Positions 7,947 to 16,784 of a stretch of 64,000 nucleotides of DNA are shown here, one piece after another; the stretch's first letter is position 1, and the number at the start of each line of letters is the position of its first letter. The notes beneath the pieces were generated by a model. The model had not been told where the DNA came from. It made no database searches and saw only the letters and a list, made by a program, of their open reading frames with translations. A program made the translations under genes and the position numbers. This stretch comes from Phocaeicola sp. (GTDB taxonomy: Bacteria; Bacteroidota; Bacteroidia; Bacteroidales; Bacteroidaceae). The stretch lies in assembly GCA_022764505.1 (NCBI GenBank), contig JALEQJ010000032.1, positions 1-64,000 of the forward strand. The letters run 5' to 3'.

Positions 7947-8345
7947 TCACTTTGATGCTTCTATAGTAGAATAAATCGTTCTATTACCATATTTCTTCAT
8001 ATCTACCTTTAGATAAGTTCTAGTAATTCTTGCCACATTGATCTCACCTACACGGTTCTTCGTTTCTTCTCCCCAAATAGAGAGTGCAAATATATTTCTT
8101 CCGATGTCAGTAAGTAGATAAGTGGAAGAAATTTCTCCTCCTGCAAGTATTACTTCCAACTTGTCCTGTACACCTACTTTTGAAAACTTCAATTGTGTTC
8201 CTGTAGGATAAGTGTCTCCACCTGTAACCTTCCAAGTTGCATATAATTTATTAAGAGGTGCTTCTCCTCCATCATCATATTGAGGAGCACAAGAGAATAA
8301 AAATAAGGGCAATAATGCCACCCATAATAAAGTCCATTTTTTCAT
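7947..8345 (-). CDS. Small lipoprotein of unknown function
   Basis: A 132-aa protein starting MKKWTLLWVALLPLFLFSC. It has a lipoprotein signal peptide with lipobox LFSC, so it should be lipid-anchored outside the inner membrane. The mature part looks beta-rich (TWKVTGGDTYPTGTQLKF), like Bacteroidetes lipocalin-like or DUF-type lipoproteins, but I cannot assign a family. The start at 8345 is preferred over an upstream in-frame ATG at 8378 because the promoter box TATTTTTG (8375-8368) lies inside that extension. Monocistronic, with its own terminator. Confidence 0.75.
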   Translation of the reverse strand: MKKWTLLWVALLPLFLFSCAPQYDDGGEAPLNKLYATWKVTGGDTYPTGTQLKFSKVGVQDKLEVILAGGEISSTYLLTDIGRNIFALSIWGEETKNRVGEINVARITRTYLKVDMKKYGNRTIYSTIEASK

Positions 8346-8367
8346 GTTGTATATATCTATTTGAGGG

Positions 8368-8375
8368 CAAAAATA
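8368..8375 (-). promoter_or_regulatory. Promoter -7 box of the small lipoprotein gene
   Basis: TATTTTTG on the minus strand fits TAnnTTTG and puts the RNA start near 8362, 17 nt before the chosen ATG. Confidence 0.55.
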
Positions 8376-8460
8376 CAATTTATATCGCTCTGTTATAAAA
8401 GTAAAGGAAAGTATTCGTGTGTTTTAACGTTTTATATAAAACGCACGTGAAAAGAGATTG

Positions 8461-9684
8461 CTATAAAAACCTCTTACTTAAATAGCGAGCTGGATAATAT
8501 ACCGTCAAGAAGCCTAAGATTAAAACGGTGCATAGAATATAAAGCAGATCTATGAACTGTACACGTACAGGATAAGCATCTACGATAAAGCTTGCCGAAT
8601 TGGCAAAGGTTATGATACCAAACCACTGTTGTATCAAGCAGAGTATCACTCCTGAAACCAGACCGATCAAAGCCCCCAAAGCTGTAATCAAGATTCCTTC
8701 TATGACAAATATCTGAATGACTTGCTGATGAGTAGCTCCTAAGTTCCTCAGTGTAGCTACGTCCTGTTTCTTGTCTATCATCAGCATAGAGAGAGAGCCT
8801 AAAACATTGAAACAAGTAATAAGCAAAACGAAAGCCAAGAAAAGATAGGAAATAAACTTTTCCAACTGTAGGATTTTATACGTATCATATTGCTGTTCGT
8901 AGCGGTCTGCTACCATAAATCCACTCCCTAATAACTGTTTCAATTCATTCTTAAAAGAAGCCACATCTGTACCCTCTTCTACTTTAAGACAGAGAGCGGA
9001 AACTTCTTTTTCATAGCCGAGCAATTTCCGAGCAAAGTCTATATCCGTCAATATATACTGTCCATCATACTTGGCTTGATTCACTGCAAATGTCAAACCG
9101 GAAGTATAGAGGTTTTCGTGCAAGAAACTTGCAGTAGGATTTGTCAAGCTAATGCGTTCTCCTCGCTTAGGTACATATACTTCTATCGGTGCATACGAAT
9201 ATACACTTGCTCCCAAAGAAGCCAAGAGTTGCATTCCGGGAATAGCATAAAAATGAGTACTATCTTTGAGGTTCAATTTTCCTTCTCCATACAGCACCGT
9301 AGTGATGGGTGTAAGGTCTGTGTAGTTTTCTTCCACACCTCTGATGGTAGCCATAGCTTGTTTCCCTTCGTATTGTACCATCGCATTTTCTTCTATTATA
9401 GGCGTAAGTACAGCTACCTCTTCTCGCTCTTTGAGTTGGGAAAGGAGAACACTATCTGGTAAGAAAGTCTTTCCTGTAGCAGGTGTAATTCTCAAATCGG
9501 CATCAAAGGCTGTAAAGAGTGTAGAAACTAAATCGTGAAAACCATTGAACACAGAGAGCGTACAGACTAACGCCATCGTAGTAAGTGCTACTCCACAAAC
9601 GGATATAGCCGATATAAGATTGATGGCGTTGTGAGACTTCTTTGAGAAAAGATACCTCCGTGCAATATAAAAAGGGAACTTCAT
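8461..9684 (-). CDS. Lipoprotein-releasing ABC transporter permease (LolC/LolE family)
   Basis: Inner-membrane permease of the family that extracts lipoproteins for transfer to the outer membrane, working with a LolD-type ATPase encoded elsewhere. The 407 aa show the family layout. There is a cytoplasmic start (FPFYIARRYLFSKKSHNAIN), a first membrane helix at about 20-45, a large periplasmic domain at about 48-265, and three C-terminal helices (about 270-295, 320-350, 375-395) forming the FtsX domain with the motif KKQDVATLRNLGAT. It is the last gene of the aroQ-pyk-omt-rbfA-lol operon, 14 bp after rbfA, an rbfA-lol order I recall from other Bacteroidales. Whether it acts as C, E or a merged subunit cannot be told. 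Confidence 0.85.
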   Translation of the reverse strand: MKFPFYIARRYLFSKKSHNAINLISAISVCGVALTTMALVCTLSVFNGFHDLVSTLFTAFDADLRITPATGKTFLPDSVLLSQLKEREEVAVLTPIIEENAMVQYEGKQAMATIRGVEENYTDLTPITTVLYGEGKLNLKDSTHFYAIPGMQLLASLGASVYSYAPIEVYVPKRGERISLTNPTASFLHENLYTSGLTFAVNQAKYDGQYILTDIDFARKLLGYEKEVSALCLKVEEGTDVASFKNELKQLLGSGFMVADRYEQQYDTYKILQLEKFISYLFLAFVLLITCFNVLGSLSMLMIDKKQDVATLRNLGATHQQVIQIFVIEGILITALGALIGLVSGVILCLIQQWFGIITFANSASFIVDAYPVRVQFIDLLYILCTVLILGFLTVYYPARYLSKRFL

Positions 9685-9698
9685 TTTGTGCGAAGTCG

Positions 9699-10034
9699 TT
9701 ACTTCTGTAGCAGTTGGTCTATCTTTTCTACGTAATCCAAAGAGTCATCTATGAAGAACTTCACTTCTGGAATGATACGTAACTGGTGGCGCAATCTATT
9801 CCCCAATTCAAAGCGTATGGCTTTGGCTTGCTTATTGATATTATCTACTATTTCTGCTCCTTTTTCCGAAGGGAAGATGCTAAGGTAAGCACGAGCATAG
9901 CTCATATCCGGGCTGATACGTACTACGCTCACAGATACCAAGATGCCGGGTAATGCTTTTGTTTGTACAAGAAATATTTCGCTCAGTTCCTTCTGTATAA
10001 GGCGTGCTATTTTACTTTGTCTGGTTGTTTCCAT
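9699..10034 (-). CDS. rbfA: Ribosome-binding factor A
   Basis: Late 30S maturation factor that binds near the 5' end of 16S rRNA and is needed for growth in the cold. The 111 aa have the KH-like fold signature. The N-terminal helix is RQSKIARLIQKELSEIF, then VSVVRISPDMSYARAYLSIF, the KAIRFELGNRLRHQLRIIPEV core, and the end FFIDDSLDYVEKIDQLL. It lies 4 bp after the methyltransferase gene and 14 bp before the Lol permease gene, inside a leftward operon. Confidence 0.93.
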   Translation of the reverse strand: METTRQSKIARLIQKELSEIFLVQTKALPGILVSVSVVRISPDMSYARAYLSIFPSEKGAEIVDNINKQAKAIRFELGNRLRHQLRIIPEVKFFIDDSLDYVEKIDQLLQK

Positions 10035-10038
10035 CTGC

Positions 10039-10677
10039 TTATTTTTTACGTATGAGGCTCAGTCCATCTCTCAGAGGCAGTATAACTTTTTCCACACGTG
10101 AATCTGCCTTTATATGGTCATTGAACTTCATAATTCCTATTGTTTGTAAGTCCGAAGCTACAGGTTTTTCTATCACGTGTCCGTCCCATAGCGTATTGTC
10201 TGCTATAATATAGCCTCCCGAGCAAAGATAAGGCATTACGCCCTCATAATAATCTATATAATGTCTTTTATTGGCATCTATAAATACAAAATCTAAGGAA
10301 AGATTCATCTTGGGCAGGCTACTAAGCACATCTCCTATATAAAAGCGGATTTTATCTGCATAAGGAGAATTTTCCAACCACGGTCGGGTAAATTCTTCTT
10401 GCTCATCATTTATCTCAAAGGTGTGTAGTAATGCTCCTTCCGGTAATCCTTCTGCAATGCACAATGCCGAATAACCGCTATAAGTGCCTATTTCCAATGC
10501 AGTCTGTGGGCGTATCATCTGTACAAGCATCTTGAGAAGCCTGCCTTGCAAATGCCCCGATGCCATACGAGGGCGCAATAACTCCAAGTGTGTATGACGA
10601 AAGAGCGATTGTAAATAATCGCTCTCTTCATCTATATGTTGTAATATATAGTCTTCTATAGGACTATGTTCACTCAT
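10039..10677 (-). CDS. SAM-dependent O-methyltransferase (COMT/TrmR-like)
   Basis: Class I methyltransferase of the small-molecule/catechol O-methyltransferase-like group; some members (TrmR) methylate wobble uridines in tRNA. In 212 aa, the SAM-binding loop is EIGTYSGYSALCIAEGL (about 62-78), the acidic residue binding SAM ribose is in HTFEINDE, and the metal-site motif is FIDANKRHYIDYY followed by ADNTLWDG. It overlaps the end of pyk by 4 bp, so translation is probably coupled. The substrate cannot be decided from sequence. Confidence 0.85.
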   Translation of the reverse strand: MSEHSPIEDYILQHIDEESDYLQSLFRHTHLELLRPRMASGHLQGRLLKMLVQMIRPQTALEIGTYSGYSALCIAEGLPEGALLHTFEINDEQEEFTRPWLENSPYADKIRFYIGDVLSSLPKMNLSLDFVFIDANKRHYIDYYEGVMPYLCSGGYIIADNTLWDGHVIEKPVASDLQTIGIMKFNDHIKADSRVEKVILPLRDGLSLIRKK

Positions 10678-12143
10678 TTGACTTGTTGAAGTTTTCTGTC
10701 ATTATTGGGCAATACATATTGTTCTGCATAGTCTACTACATCTCCCACTTCATTAAATTCCAAGAAAGAAGGAGCTGTTCCTGTTTTACTGCTACTGATG
10801 TAAGCCACCATATCTTCTTTTTTCAAAAGACCGTCTGCGATGAGCTTTTTCAAACCTGCAAAATAATATTCTTGTCCGTTTTCCAATCCCGGCATATAGA
10901 GTGCATCTACTCCATAAGAGAGTGCCAAGTGGCGCATCGTCTTTTCTTTGTAGCAAATAGCCAAGATAGGCAATGGGCTACGATAAGCCGCCAAGTGTCT
11001 GGCTGTAAGACCGCTGAAACTATCTGTTACCAAAGCACGAATAGGGAGCAACTCTGCACCTTGTACCGCTGCTTTAGCCAAATAACTTCTTATGTTTGTA
11101 TTGGCTTTGGTGAGTTCTATACGAATATCGTTTTCTACCAATTTATCTTTTTCCGCCTGCTCCGCAATAGTAGCCATAGTACGTACAGCCTCTACCGGAT
11201 ATTTTCCGTAGGCGGTTTCTCCACTGAGCATAAGTGCATCTGTACGATAATAGATGGCATTGGCAATGTCTGTTACTTCTGCACGTGTAGGACGTGGATT
11301 ATTGATCATCGTGTGGAGCATTTGCGTAGCCACGATAACAGGCTTGTTTGCTAAGATACATTTCTTGATAAGAATACGCTGAATACCCGGAATCTTTTCT
11401 TGCGGAACTTCTATACCGAGGTCTCCACGTGCCACCATAACACCGTCTGCTACTTCCAAGATTTCATCTATATTGTCTACTCCTTCTTGGTTTTCTATCT
11501 TCGCTATGATACGAATATCACTTTGATGCGCATCTAAGATTTGCTTGATATCCAAAACATCTTGCTTATTGCGAACGAAAGAGTGAGCGATATAGTCTAT
11601 ATCTTTTTCTATGGCGAAGAGGATATTTGTCTTATCCTTTTCTGTAAGCGAAGGCAGATTGATACGTACACCCGGTACATTGACACTCTTTCTGCTACCT
11701 AAGGTAGCATCGTTTTGTACCTCACAGTAGAGAGCTTCTGCATCTTTATCTACGACCAGTAATCCCAATTCTCCATCGTCTATCAGCACACTGGCACCTA
11801 CAGATACATCGCCGATAAAGCCGGGGTAGCTTACTGCTATGCACTCACGTGTAGTTTCTTTCTCCGGTTGAGCTACGATACGTACTTTTTCTCCTATTTT
11901 ATATTCTATAGGACCTTCTGCACTCGCTGTAGTACGTACTTCGGGACCTTTTGTATCTATCAGGATTGCAATTCTGTTTGATACCGTTCTTACATTGTTT
12001 ATAAGTGTTTCAAAACCTTCTCTGGTGGCATGTGCAGTATTCATACGTACTACGTTCATACCCGCTTCGTGCAGTTCACGAATAAACTCTACATCGCAAC
12101 GTAAGTCTGATATAGAGGCTACAATTTTTGTTTGTTTAGACAT
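10674..12143 (-). CDS. pyk: Pyruvate kinase
   Basis: Converts phosphoenolpyruvate and ADP to pyruvate and ATP in the last step of glycolysis. The 489 aa carry the Bacteroidetes-style start TKIVASISDLRCD in place of the usual TKIVCTIGPAS, then the B domain. The active-site motif is IAKIENQEGVDNIDEILE (catalytic lysine), followed by DGVMVARGDLGIEVP and the ATQMLHTM helix. The C-terminal domain is complete. It lies 10 bp downstream of aroQ and overlaps the methyltransferase gene by 4 bp. Confidence 0.96.
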   Translation of the reverse strand: MSKQTKIVASISDLRCDVEFIRELHEAGMNVVRMNTAHATREGFETLINNVRTVSNRIAILIDTKGPEVRTTASAEGPIEYKIGEKVRIVAQPEKETTRECIAVSYPGFIGDVSVGASVLIDDGELGLLVVDKDAEALYCEVQNDATLGSRKSVNVPGVRINLPSLTEKDKTNILFAIEKDIDYIAHSFVRNKQDVLDIKQILDAHQSDIRIIAKIENQEGVDNIDEILEVADGVMVARGDLGIEVPQEKIPGIQRILIKKCILANKPVIVATQMLHTMINNPRPTRAEVTDIANAIYYRTDALMLSGETAYGKYPVEAVRTMATIAEQAEKDKLVENDIRIELTKANTNIRSYLAKAAVQGAELLPIRALVTDSFSGLTARHLAAYRSPLPILAICYKEKTMRHLALSYGVDALYMPGLENGQEYYFAGLKKLIADGLLKKEDMVAYISSSKTGTAPSFLEFNEVGDVVDYAEQYVLPNNDRKLQQVK

Positions 12144-12153
12144 ATTGTATGTG

Positions 12154-12588
12154 TTATTGTAAGTTTTTTGAGTTCAATATAGCGTCCACACCTAAGCGAT
12201 AGCTTTCTAAACCGAATCCTCCTATACTACCCATACAAGCTGAAGCAATATAAGAAGTGTGTCTGAAAGTTTCTCTGGCATACACATTGGACAGATGTAT
12301 TTCTATGACAGGAGTAGTTATTCCCAATATGGCATCGTGCAAAGCAATAGACGTATGTGTATAAGCACCTGCATTGAACAAGATACCATCGTAAGAGAAG
12401 CCTTTTTCGTGCAATTTATTGATAAGTTCTCCTTCCACATTGGACTGATAGTAATCTAGTGTTACATCGGGGTACTGCTTTCGCAATGTCTCCAAATAGG
12501 TCTCAAAAGAAACGTTTCCATAAATTTCCGGTTCTCTCTTCCCCAAAAGATTGATGTTTGGACCATTGATAATCTGAATACGTACCAT
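12154..12588 (-). CDS. aroQ: 3-dehydroquinate dehydratase, type II
   Basis: Third step of the shikimate pathway: 3-dehydroquinate to 3-dehydroshikimate. It is a 144-aa flavodoxin-like dodecameric type II enzyme. Motifs are IIINGPN-like IQIINGPNINLLGKREPE with the flexible active-site loop arginine, NAGAYTHTSIALHDA, EIHLSNVYARETFRHTS with the catalytic histidine, and GFGLESYRLGVDAI. First gene of the leftward operon, with its own promoter upstream. Confidence 0.95.
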   Translation of the reverse strand: MVRIQIINGPNINLLGKREPEIYGNVSFETYLETLRKQYPDVTLDYYQSNVEGELINKLHEKGFSYDGILFNAGAYTHTSIALHDAILGITTPVIEIHLSNVYARETFRHTSYIASACMGSIGGFGLESYRLGVDAILNSKNLQ

Positions 12589-12628
12589 ATAGAGAAACTT
12601 GAAAAATACTACTCGTGGAAATTCACTA

Positions 12629-12659
12629 CAAAGGTAGAATAAATATAAGGAGCATACAA
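12629..12659 (-). promoter_or_regulatory. aroQ operon promoter
   Basis: On the minus strand TTG (12659-12657), 20 nt, then TACCTTTG (12636-12629) places the start near 12623, 35 nt before the aroQ ATG. Confidence 0.7.
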
Positions 12660-12876
12660 ATTTTTTATCTTTCTTAAGCTCTGAAGCCAGCTATCCGCTT
12701 TATCAGAAAAGTGAATGCCCTATAAGCTCATAACACAACGTTTATCTATAGAAAAACGTACAGAAAAGTGCATTTTCTCCTCTTTTTTTCGCGGTAAAGT
12801 GATGTATTTTAGAAGAAATAAATCTAATTTCGCACAATTTTTCATTGATTAAGCATATCTATAGCATCATAAGCAC

Positions 12877-13446
12877 ATGGAAGCACTAAAAAAACGCATA
12901 CTTCAAGATGGGAAATGTTTTGAAGGCGGTATTCTGAAGGTAGACAACTTCATCAACCACCAGATGGATCCTATTCTCATGAAATCTATGGCAGTAGAGT
13001 TTGTTCGCCGGTTTGCAGGGACAAAAATCAACAAGGTTATGACAATAGAAGCCAGTGGTATAGCACCGGCTATCATGGTCGGCTATCTATTGGAGTTACC
13101 TGTAGTCTTTGCCAAAAAGAAAAAGCCAAGCACTATGCAAGGTATGATTTCTACTACCGTACACTCCTTTACCAAAGACAAAGCCTACGATGTTTGTGTG
13201 AGCTCAGAATACCTGCACCCCGGAGATAAAGTACTATTCATTGACGATTTTCTTGCCAACGGGAATGCGGCACGTGGGGTAATAGATTTGGTAGAGAAAG
13301 CAGGGGCGGAACTTGTAGGAATGGGCTTTCTCATAGAAAAAGCATTTCAAGATGGAGGAGCTTACCTGCGTTCCAAAAATGTACATGTAGAATCTCTTGC
13401 CATCATAGAAAGTTTAGACCACTGCCAAATAAAAATCAAAGACTAA
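12877..13446 (+). CDS. xpt: Xanthine phosphoribosyltransferase
   Basis: Salvage enzyme joining xanthine to PRPP to make XMP. The 189 aa match the Xpt family throughout: [14 protein letters not shown] at the start, [24 protein letters not shown], and the PRPP loop [16 protein letters not shown] (about 123-138). The neighbouring permease, 19 bp downstream, supplies the substrate, so this is a two-gene xanthine uptake and salvage operon. No purine riboswitch is visible in the 288 bp upstream. Confidence 0.95.
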   Translation: MEALKKRILQDGKCFEGGILKVDNFINHQMDPILMKSMAVEFVRRFAGTKINKVMTIEASGIAPAIMVGYLLELPVVFAKKKKPSTMQGMISTTVHSFTKDKAYDVCVSSEYLHPGDKVLFIDDFLANGNAARGVIDLVEKAGAELVGMGFLIEKAFQDGGAYLRSKNVHVESLAIIESLDHCQIKIKD

Positions 13447-13465
13447 CTCCTATTATAATATATCT

Positions 13466-14812
13466 ATGACAGAAACAAAACACCCTCAAACTCCTTCCGG
13501 ACTTATCTATGGATTGGAAGACCGTCCACCTCTGAAAGAAACCATTTTCGCTGCACTACAGCATCTCTTGGCTATCTTCGTAGCTATCATTACCCCTCCT
13601 CTCATTATTTCCAACGCTTTGGGTTGCGATATAGAGACTACCGGGTTTCTCGTTTCTATGGCTCTCTTTGCTTCCGGTATTTCTACCTTCATACAGTGTA
13701 GAAAAGTAGGACCTATAGGCAGTGGCTTGCTCTGCATACAAGGTACGAGCTTTTCTTTTATTGGTCCTATCATTTCCTCCGGCTTAGCGGCAGGAGGAGG
13801 CGTTTTGGGGTTACCTGTTATCTTTGGGGCTACTATCGCAGCCTCTACAGTAGAAATGTTCATCAGTAGGATTTTGAAATACACCCGTCAGATCATTACG
13901 CCTTTGGTTTCCGGTATCGTAGTAACTCTCATCGGTATGAGTCTTATCAAGGTTGGTATTACAGCTTGTGGAGGAGGACACGGTGCGCTGGCAGATGGCA
14001 CATTTGGTTCTTTTCAGAATGTAGGTATCGCTGCTTTGGTTTTGATATTTATCATCATATTCAATCGTAGTAGCAATAGATATTTACGTATGAGTTCTAT
14101 TGTTTTGGGGCTAATTATAGGTTACGCAGTTTCTTGGTACTTAGGTATGGTAGACTTCAATAGCGTACAGAGCTTTGGTGGTTTCAATGTGCCTATTCCT
14201 TTCAAGTATGGTGTTCAGTTTGATATTTCCGCTATCATTTCGTTGGGATTGGTATACCTTATCACTGCTATAGAAGCGTATGGAGATGTAACCGCCAACT
14301 CTCTCATCTCCGGAGAACCTGTGGAGGGAGAAAAATTCACCAAAAGAGCTTCGGGAGGAATCCTCGCAGATGGATTCAACTCTGCTTTGGCTGGAGTGCT
14401 CAATTCTTTCCCCAATTCTATCTTTGCTCAAAACAATGGTATGATACAGCTTACCGGAGTAGCTAGTAGATATGTAGGCTACTATATAGCAGGTGCACTG
14501 GTATTGCTTGGCTTGTTTCCTATAGTAGGTCTGGTATTTTCACTTATGCCGGAACCGGTATTGGGTGGAGCTACACTGCTTATGTTCGGGACGGTAGCCG
14601 CTGCAGGTATTCGCATTATCGCTTCACAAAAGATAGATCGCAAGGCTACACTCGTTATGGCATTGGGCTTTTCATTTGGACTAAGTGTGGAGCTTATGCC
14701 TCAAATTTTGAATCAACTTCCAGATACACTGAAGAACATTTTTTCTTCGGGTATAACTACAGGAGGACTGACTGCAATCCTTGCCAATATATTTATCCGC
14801 ATAAAAGAGTAA
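13466..14812 (+). CDS. NCS2-family purine permease, probably xanthine permease
   Basis: Inner-membrane nucleobase:cation symporter of the NAT/NCS2 family. The 448 aa have about 12-14 hydrophobic helices. The start GLEDRPPLKETIFAALQHLLAIF is diagnostic. The substrate-site regions TAIEAYGDVTANSLISGEP and NSFPNSIFAQNNG are in helices 8 and 10. Xanthine as substrate is inferred from the operon with xpt; uracil or urate transport is less likely. A strong terminator follows. Confidence 0.93.
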   Translation: MTETKHPQTPSGLIYGLEDRPPLKETIFAALQHLLAIFVAIITPPLIISNALGCDIETTGFLVSMALFASGISTFIQCRKVGPIGSGLLCIQGTSFSFIGPIISSGLAAGGGVLGLPVIFGATIAASTVEMFISRILKYTRQIITPLVSGIVVTLIGMSLIKVGITACGGGHGALADGTFGSFQNVGIAALVLIFIIIFNRSSNRYLRMSSIVLGLIIGYAVSWYLGMVDFNSVQSFGGFNVPIPFKYGVQFDISAIISLGLVYLITAIEAYGDVTANSLISGEPVEGEKFTKRASGGILADGFNSALAGVLNSFPNSIFAQNNGMIQLTGVASRYVGYYIAGALVLLGLFPIVGLVFSLMPEPVLGGATLLMFGTVAAAGIRIIASQKIDRKATLVMALGFSFGLSVELMPQILNQLPDTLKNIFSSGITTGGLTAILANIFIRIKE

Positions 14813-14827
14813 TATCTTATGATAGCC

Positions 14828-14874
14828 AAGAAGTGGCTGTGGTAAATTTTTATTTACTACAGCCGCTTCTTTAT
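14828..14874 (+). terminator. Terminator of the xpt-permease operon
   Basis: AAGAAGTGGCTGTGGTAAAT pairs with ATTTACTACAGCCGCTTCTT (one mismatch) around a T4 loop and is followed by TTATTTC. It begins 16 nt after the permease stop codon. Confidence 0.85.
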
Positions 14875-14879
14875 TTCAC

Positions 14880-15474
14880 CACCTCGTCCCAATTTATTAT
14901 TACGTACCGGCAGCTTATCCCGCATAAGAATGGCGGGTGTGTCAAAATATATTTTTGATACACCCTCGTTCTTTTTCTCTATCATTGGGAAGTTCTGTTT
15001 TGTGCTTAAGTTTATGTAAACCTCCACTATGGTTTATATAAACTTTGGTATGAAATATATATATTCATATTAACCTCCTATGAATAGGTAAGAAGTTCCC
15101 AAAATTCTTTCAGCACAATACCTATGGCATTGTGCTTCTGTACGTATATGGGTCGTGTTCTCCGTTTCCCTCCGAACACCTGCCCTGCTAACAGCAAATC
15201 CCCGATGGGGATTCTTTACTTAAATGCAGTGGTGTAAAAAATAATGCCATAGGTGTTGCACGCTTTCGGTAGAGCTTCCATTTATCTTTACTCTTTAAAT
15301 AGGAGTTTAATCCTCATCAGTCCTTACACAAAAATAACGCCGTAGGTGTTATGCCTTTGTTAGGGCAGGGTTAGCAGCATAGCGGATAACCCTGTCTAAT
15401 GTGTATCGTACTGGCATCAACCCTATAAGGGTTGTGCTCTAAGCATAAGGGGGATTGAATTACGGGGTAAAGAA
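14880..15474. repeat. Gene-free region with clustered short hairpins and dispersed repeats
   Basis: No coding frame is credible here. It holds an inverted repeat GGGTGT..TCAAAA / TTTTTGATACACCC at 14935-14965, a copy of the GTTTATGTAAAC repeat (15008-15056), and three short hairpins sharing the loop GCC[A/G]TAGGT (15113-15136 inverted, 15240-15262, 15333-15355). It also holds G+C-rich patches such as CCCCGATGGGG near 15202 and AACCCTATAAGGGTT near 15419. The density of palindromes suggests REP-like elements or remnants of a mobile element. Confidence 0.6.
15008..15056 (+). repeat. Dispersed palindromic repeat, GTTTATGTAAAC family, copy 1
   Basis: Two short palindromes, GTTTATGTAAAC and GGTTTATATAAAC, about 22 nt apart and joined by CTCCACTAT. 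Its partner at 55598-55645 has the same order and spacing with about 80% identity by eye. Confidence 0.7.
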
Positions 15475-15504
15475 AGAGGGCGTGTTTATTTTAACACACC
15501 CTCT
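15475..15504 (-). terminator. Terminator of the DUF4595-like lipoprotein gene
   Basis: AGAGGGTGTGTTA pairs with AACACGCCCTCT and the minus strand continues TTTCTTT. It lies 60 nt downstream of the lipoprotein stop codon. Confidence 0.7.
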
Positions 15505-15563
15505 GTATCTATTGAGTCCTATTTCTTTTCAGGAATAGGGGAGATATGGACGAGTAAAGGAAA

Positions 15564-16421
15564 TTACCAAGTAAAAGATAATTCGTCCTCATCTATGATT
15601 TTTGCATTTTCTCTTACTATATACTTCAGAGAAACAGGTAAGCCTGTTTCGTTTAACTTCCAAGAACTAAGAACTTCGGCTGTATCTTTTTCATCTTTTC
15701 CTACACAGAGAACCGGAAGATGCTTGGTAGCTTTACCCAGCATACCAGCATAGTACGCATAGATAAGTTCGTCTATATCTGCCGGTATGATTAAATCATA
15801 AAGCATCAAGCAACCTTTGTTCGGTATAGGAGAAGTTACCTTATCTGAAGTATAATGTACGACCACAAGATTTACATCATTCGTATCTTCTGCATCTATA
15901 CACTCTGCTTTCACCAAATCTCCATTTTTGTATGACCATTTCCAAGTTTCTTCTCCCTCGATTTTAGCGGAAACAAGGTGCCCATCATTATCGTAAGAAA
16001 GTTCCGCTTGACCATTCTCCGGCTCCAATTTTGTATCTCTGTAGGTGGTAGTATGTGTTGCATATTTTACAAATCCCTCCGCATTGAGGTAGAGTTTATA
16101 GACAGTGCTCTCTTCCTTACTTTCCACAGTCATTATTACATCCGGAGCAGGAGCTATAGCTCTACTCTCGTCTTTGTATTGGAAACTTACAGTACCTCCT
16201 TCTCCATTGATAAGCCTAACTAAACCGTTTGCATCTTTGTGTATTCTCATACCAGCCACGCTTTGAGGTAATCCTGCGGTAAATACATTCTTAGGATTTA
16301 CTTTGATTCTGGTATCTCCTGTTCCTCCTTTATTGGGATCATCAGACTTACCGCAAGAAGAGAAAGTAACGGTGGTAAATACAGCCATTGCAAGGCAAAT
16401 AGTCGTAAAAAATCTTTTCAT
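15564..16421 (-). CDS. Lipoprotein, DUF4595-like
   Basis: A 285-aa secreted lipoprotein starting MKRFFTTICLAMAVFTTVT with lipobox FSSC (cysteine near 23), followed by a charged linker with a GG pair. The body is a run of beta-hairpin segments such as GTVSFQYKDES, STVYKLYLNAEGFVKYAT, ELSYDNDGHLVSAKI and ETWKWSYKNGDLVKAE, the RHS-like or porin-like pattern of the DUF4595 group of Bacteroidales lipoproteins. Function is unknown. Monocistronic, with its own promoter and terminator. The family name is a recollection of pattern, not a search. Confidence 0.6.
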   Translation of the reverse strand: MKRFFTTICLAMAVFTTVTFSSCGKSDDPNKGGTGDTRIKVNPKNVFTAGLPQSVAGMRIHKDANGLVRLINGEGGTVSFQYKDESRAIAPAPDVIMTVESKEESTVYKLYLNAEGFVKYATHTTTYRDTKLEPENGQAELSYDNDGHLVSAKIEGEETWKWSYKNGDLVKAECIDAEDTNDVNLVVVHYTSDKVTSPIPNKGCLMLYDLIIPADIDELIYAYYAGMLGKATKHLPVLCVGKDEKDTAEVLSSWKLNETGLPVSLKYIVRENAKIIDEDELSFTW

Positions 16422-16500
16422 AGCTTTTTGTTTTGTGTTTATGATTAAGTTTTAGTTTTACATTTCCTTTATAAAGAATATGAACTTGTTTTTTTTCTTG

Positions 16501-16530
16501 CAAATTTAGAGAACAACCATTGATATACAA
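16501..16530 (-). promoter_or_regulatory. Promoter of the DUF4595-like lipoprotein gene
   Basis: On the minus strand TTG (16530-16528), 19 nt, then TAAATTTG (16508-16501). The predicted mRNA leader is about 75 nt. The rest of the 363-bp divergent gap (16422-16784) holds the bat promoter and nothing else I can support. Confidence 0.65.
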
Positions 16531-16712
16531 TAGAGAAGAATGTGAAATACAGCTCTTGCTATTTTATAACATACGCTTTGAAATGATGCTGTGAAAAGAA
16601 AAAATACTCTCCCTTATATATATTCTGCATTTCACATAGCTACACAACCTACAGCCTATTTTATACGAAGTCTTAAATTGTTAAAAACCAAGTTTGTTTT
16701 TTTGCGTAGGTA

Positions 16713-16743
16713 TTGGTAAAATAAGGCGTTTACCGTACTTTTG
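16713..16743 (+). promoter_or_regulatory. moxR-bat operon promoter
   Basis: TTG (16713-16715), 20 nt, then TACTTTTG (16736-16743) gives a start near 16750, 35 nt before the moxR ATG. It is the only evident promoter for the following eight or nine genes. Confidence 0.7.
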
Positions 16744-16784
16744 GCGTTATTCAATAGAACAAAATATACATTATAATATCAGAT

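Noticed and set aside
12589..12876. Possible purine riboswitch upstream of xpt
   Set aside because: The conserved purine-aptamer core (the two kissing loops and the P1 junction) could not be found; only AT-rich sequence and weak promoter-like boxes are present.
14880..15474. Insertion sequence remnant
   Set aside because: No transposase fragment in any frame and no long terminal inverted repeats or target duplications could be identified, so only the short repeats are reported.
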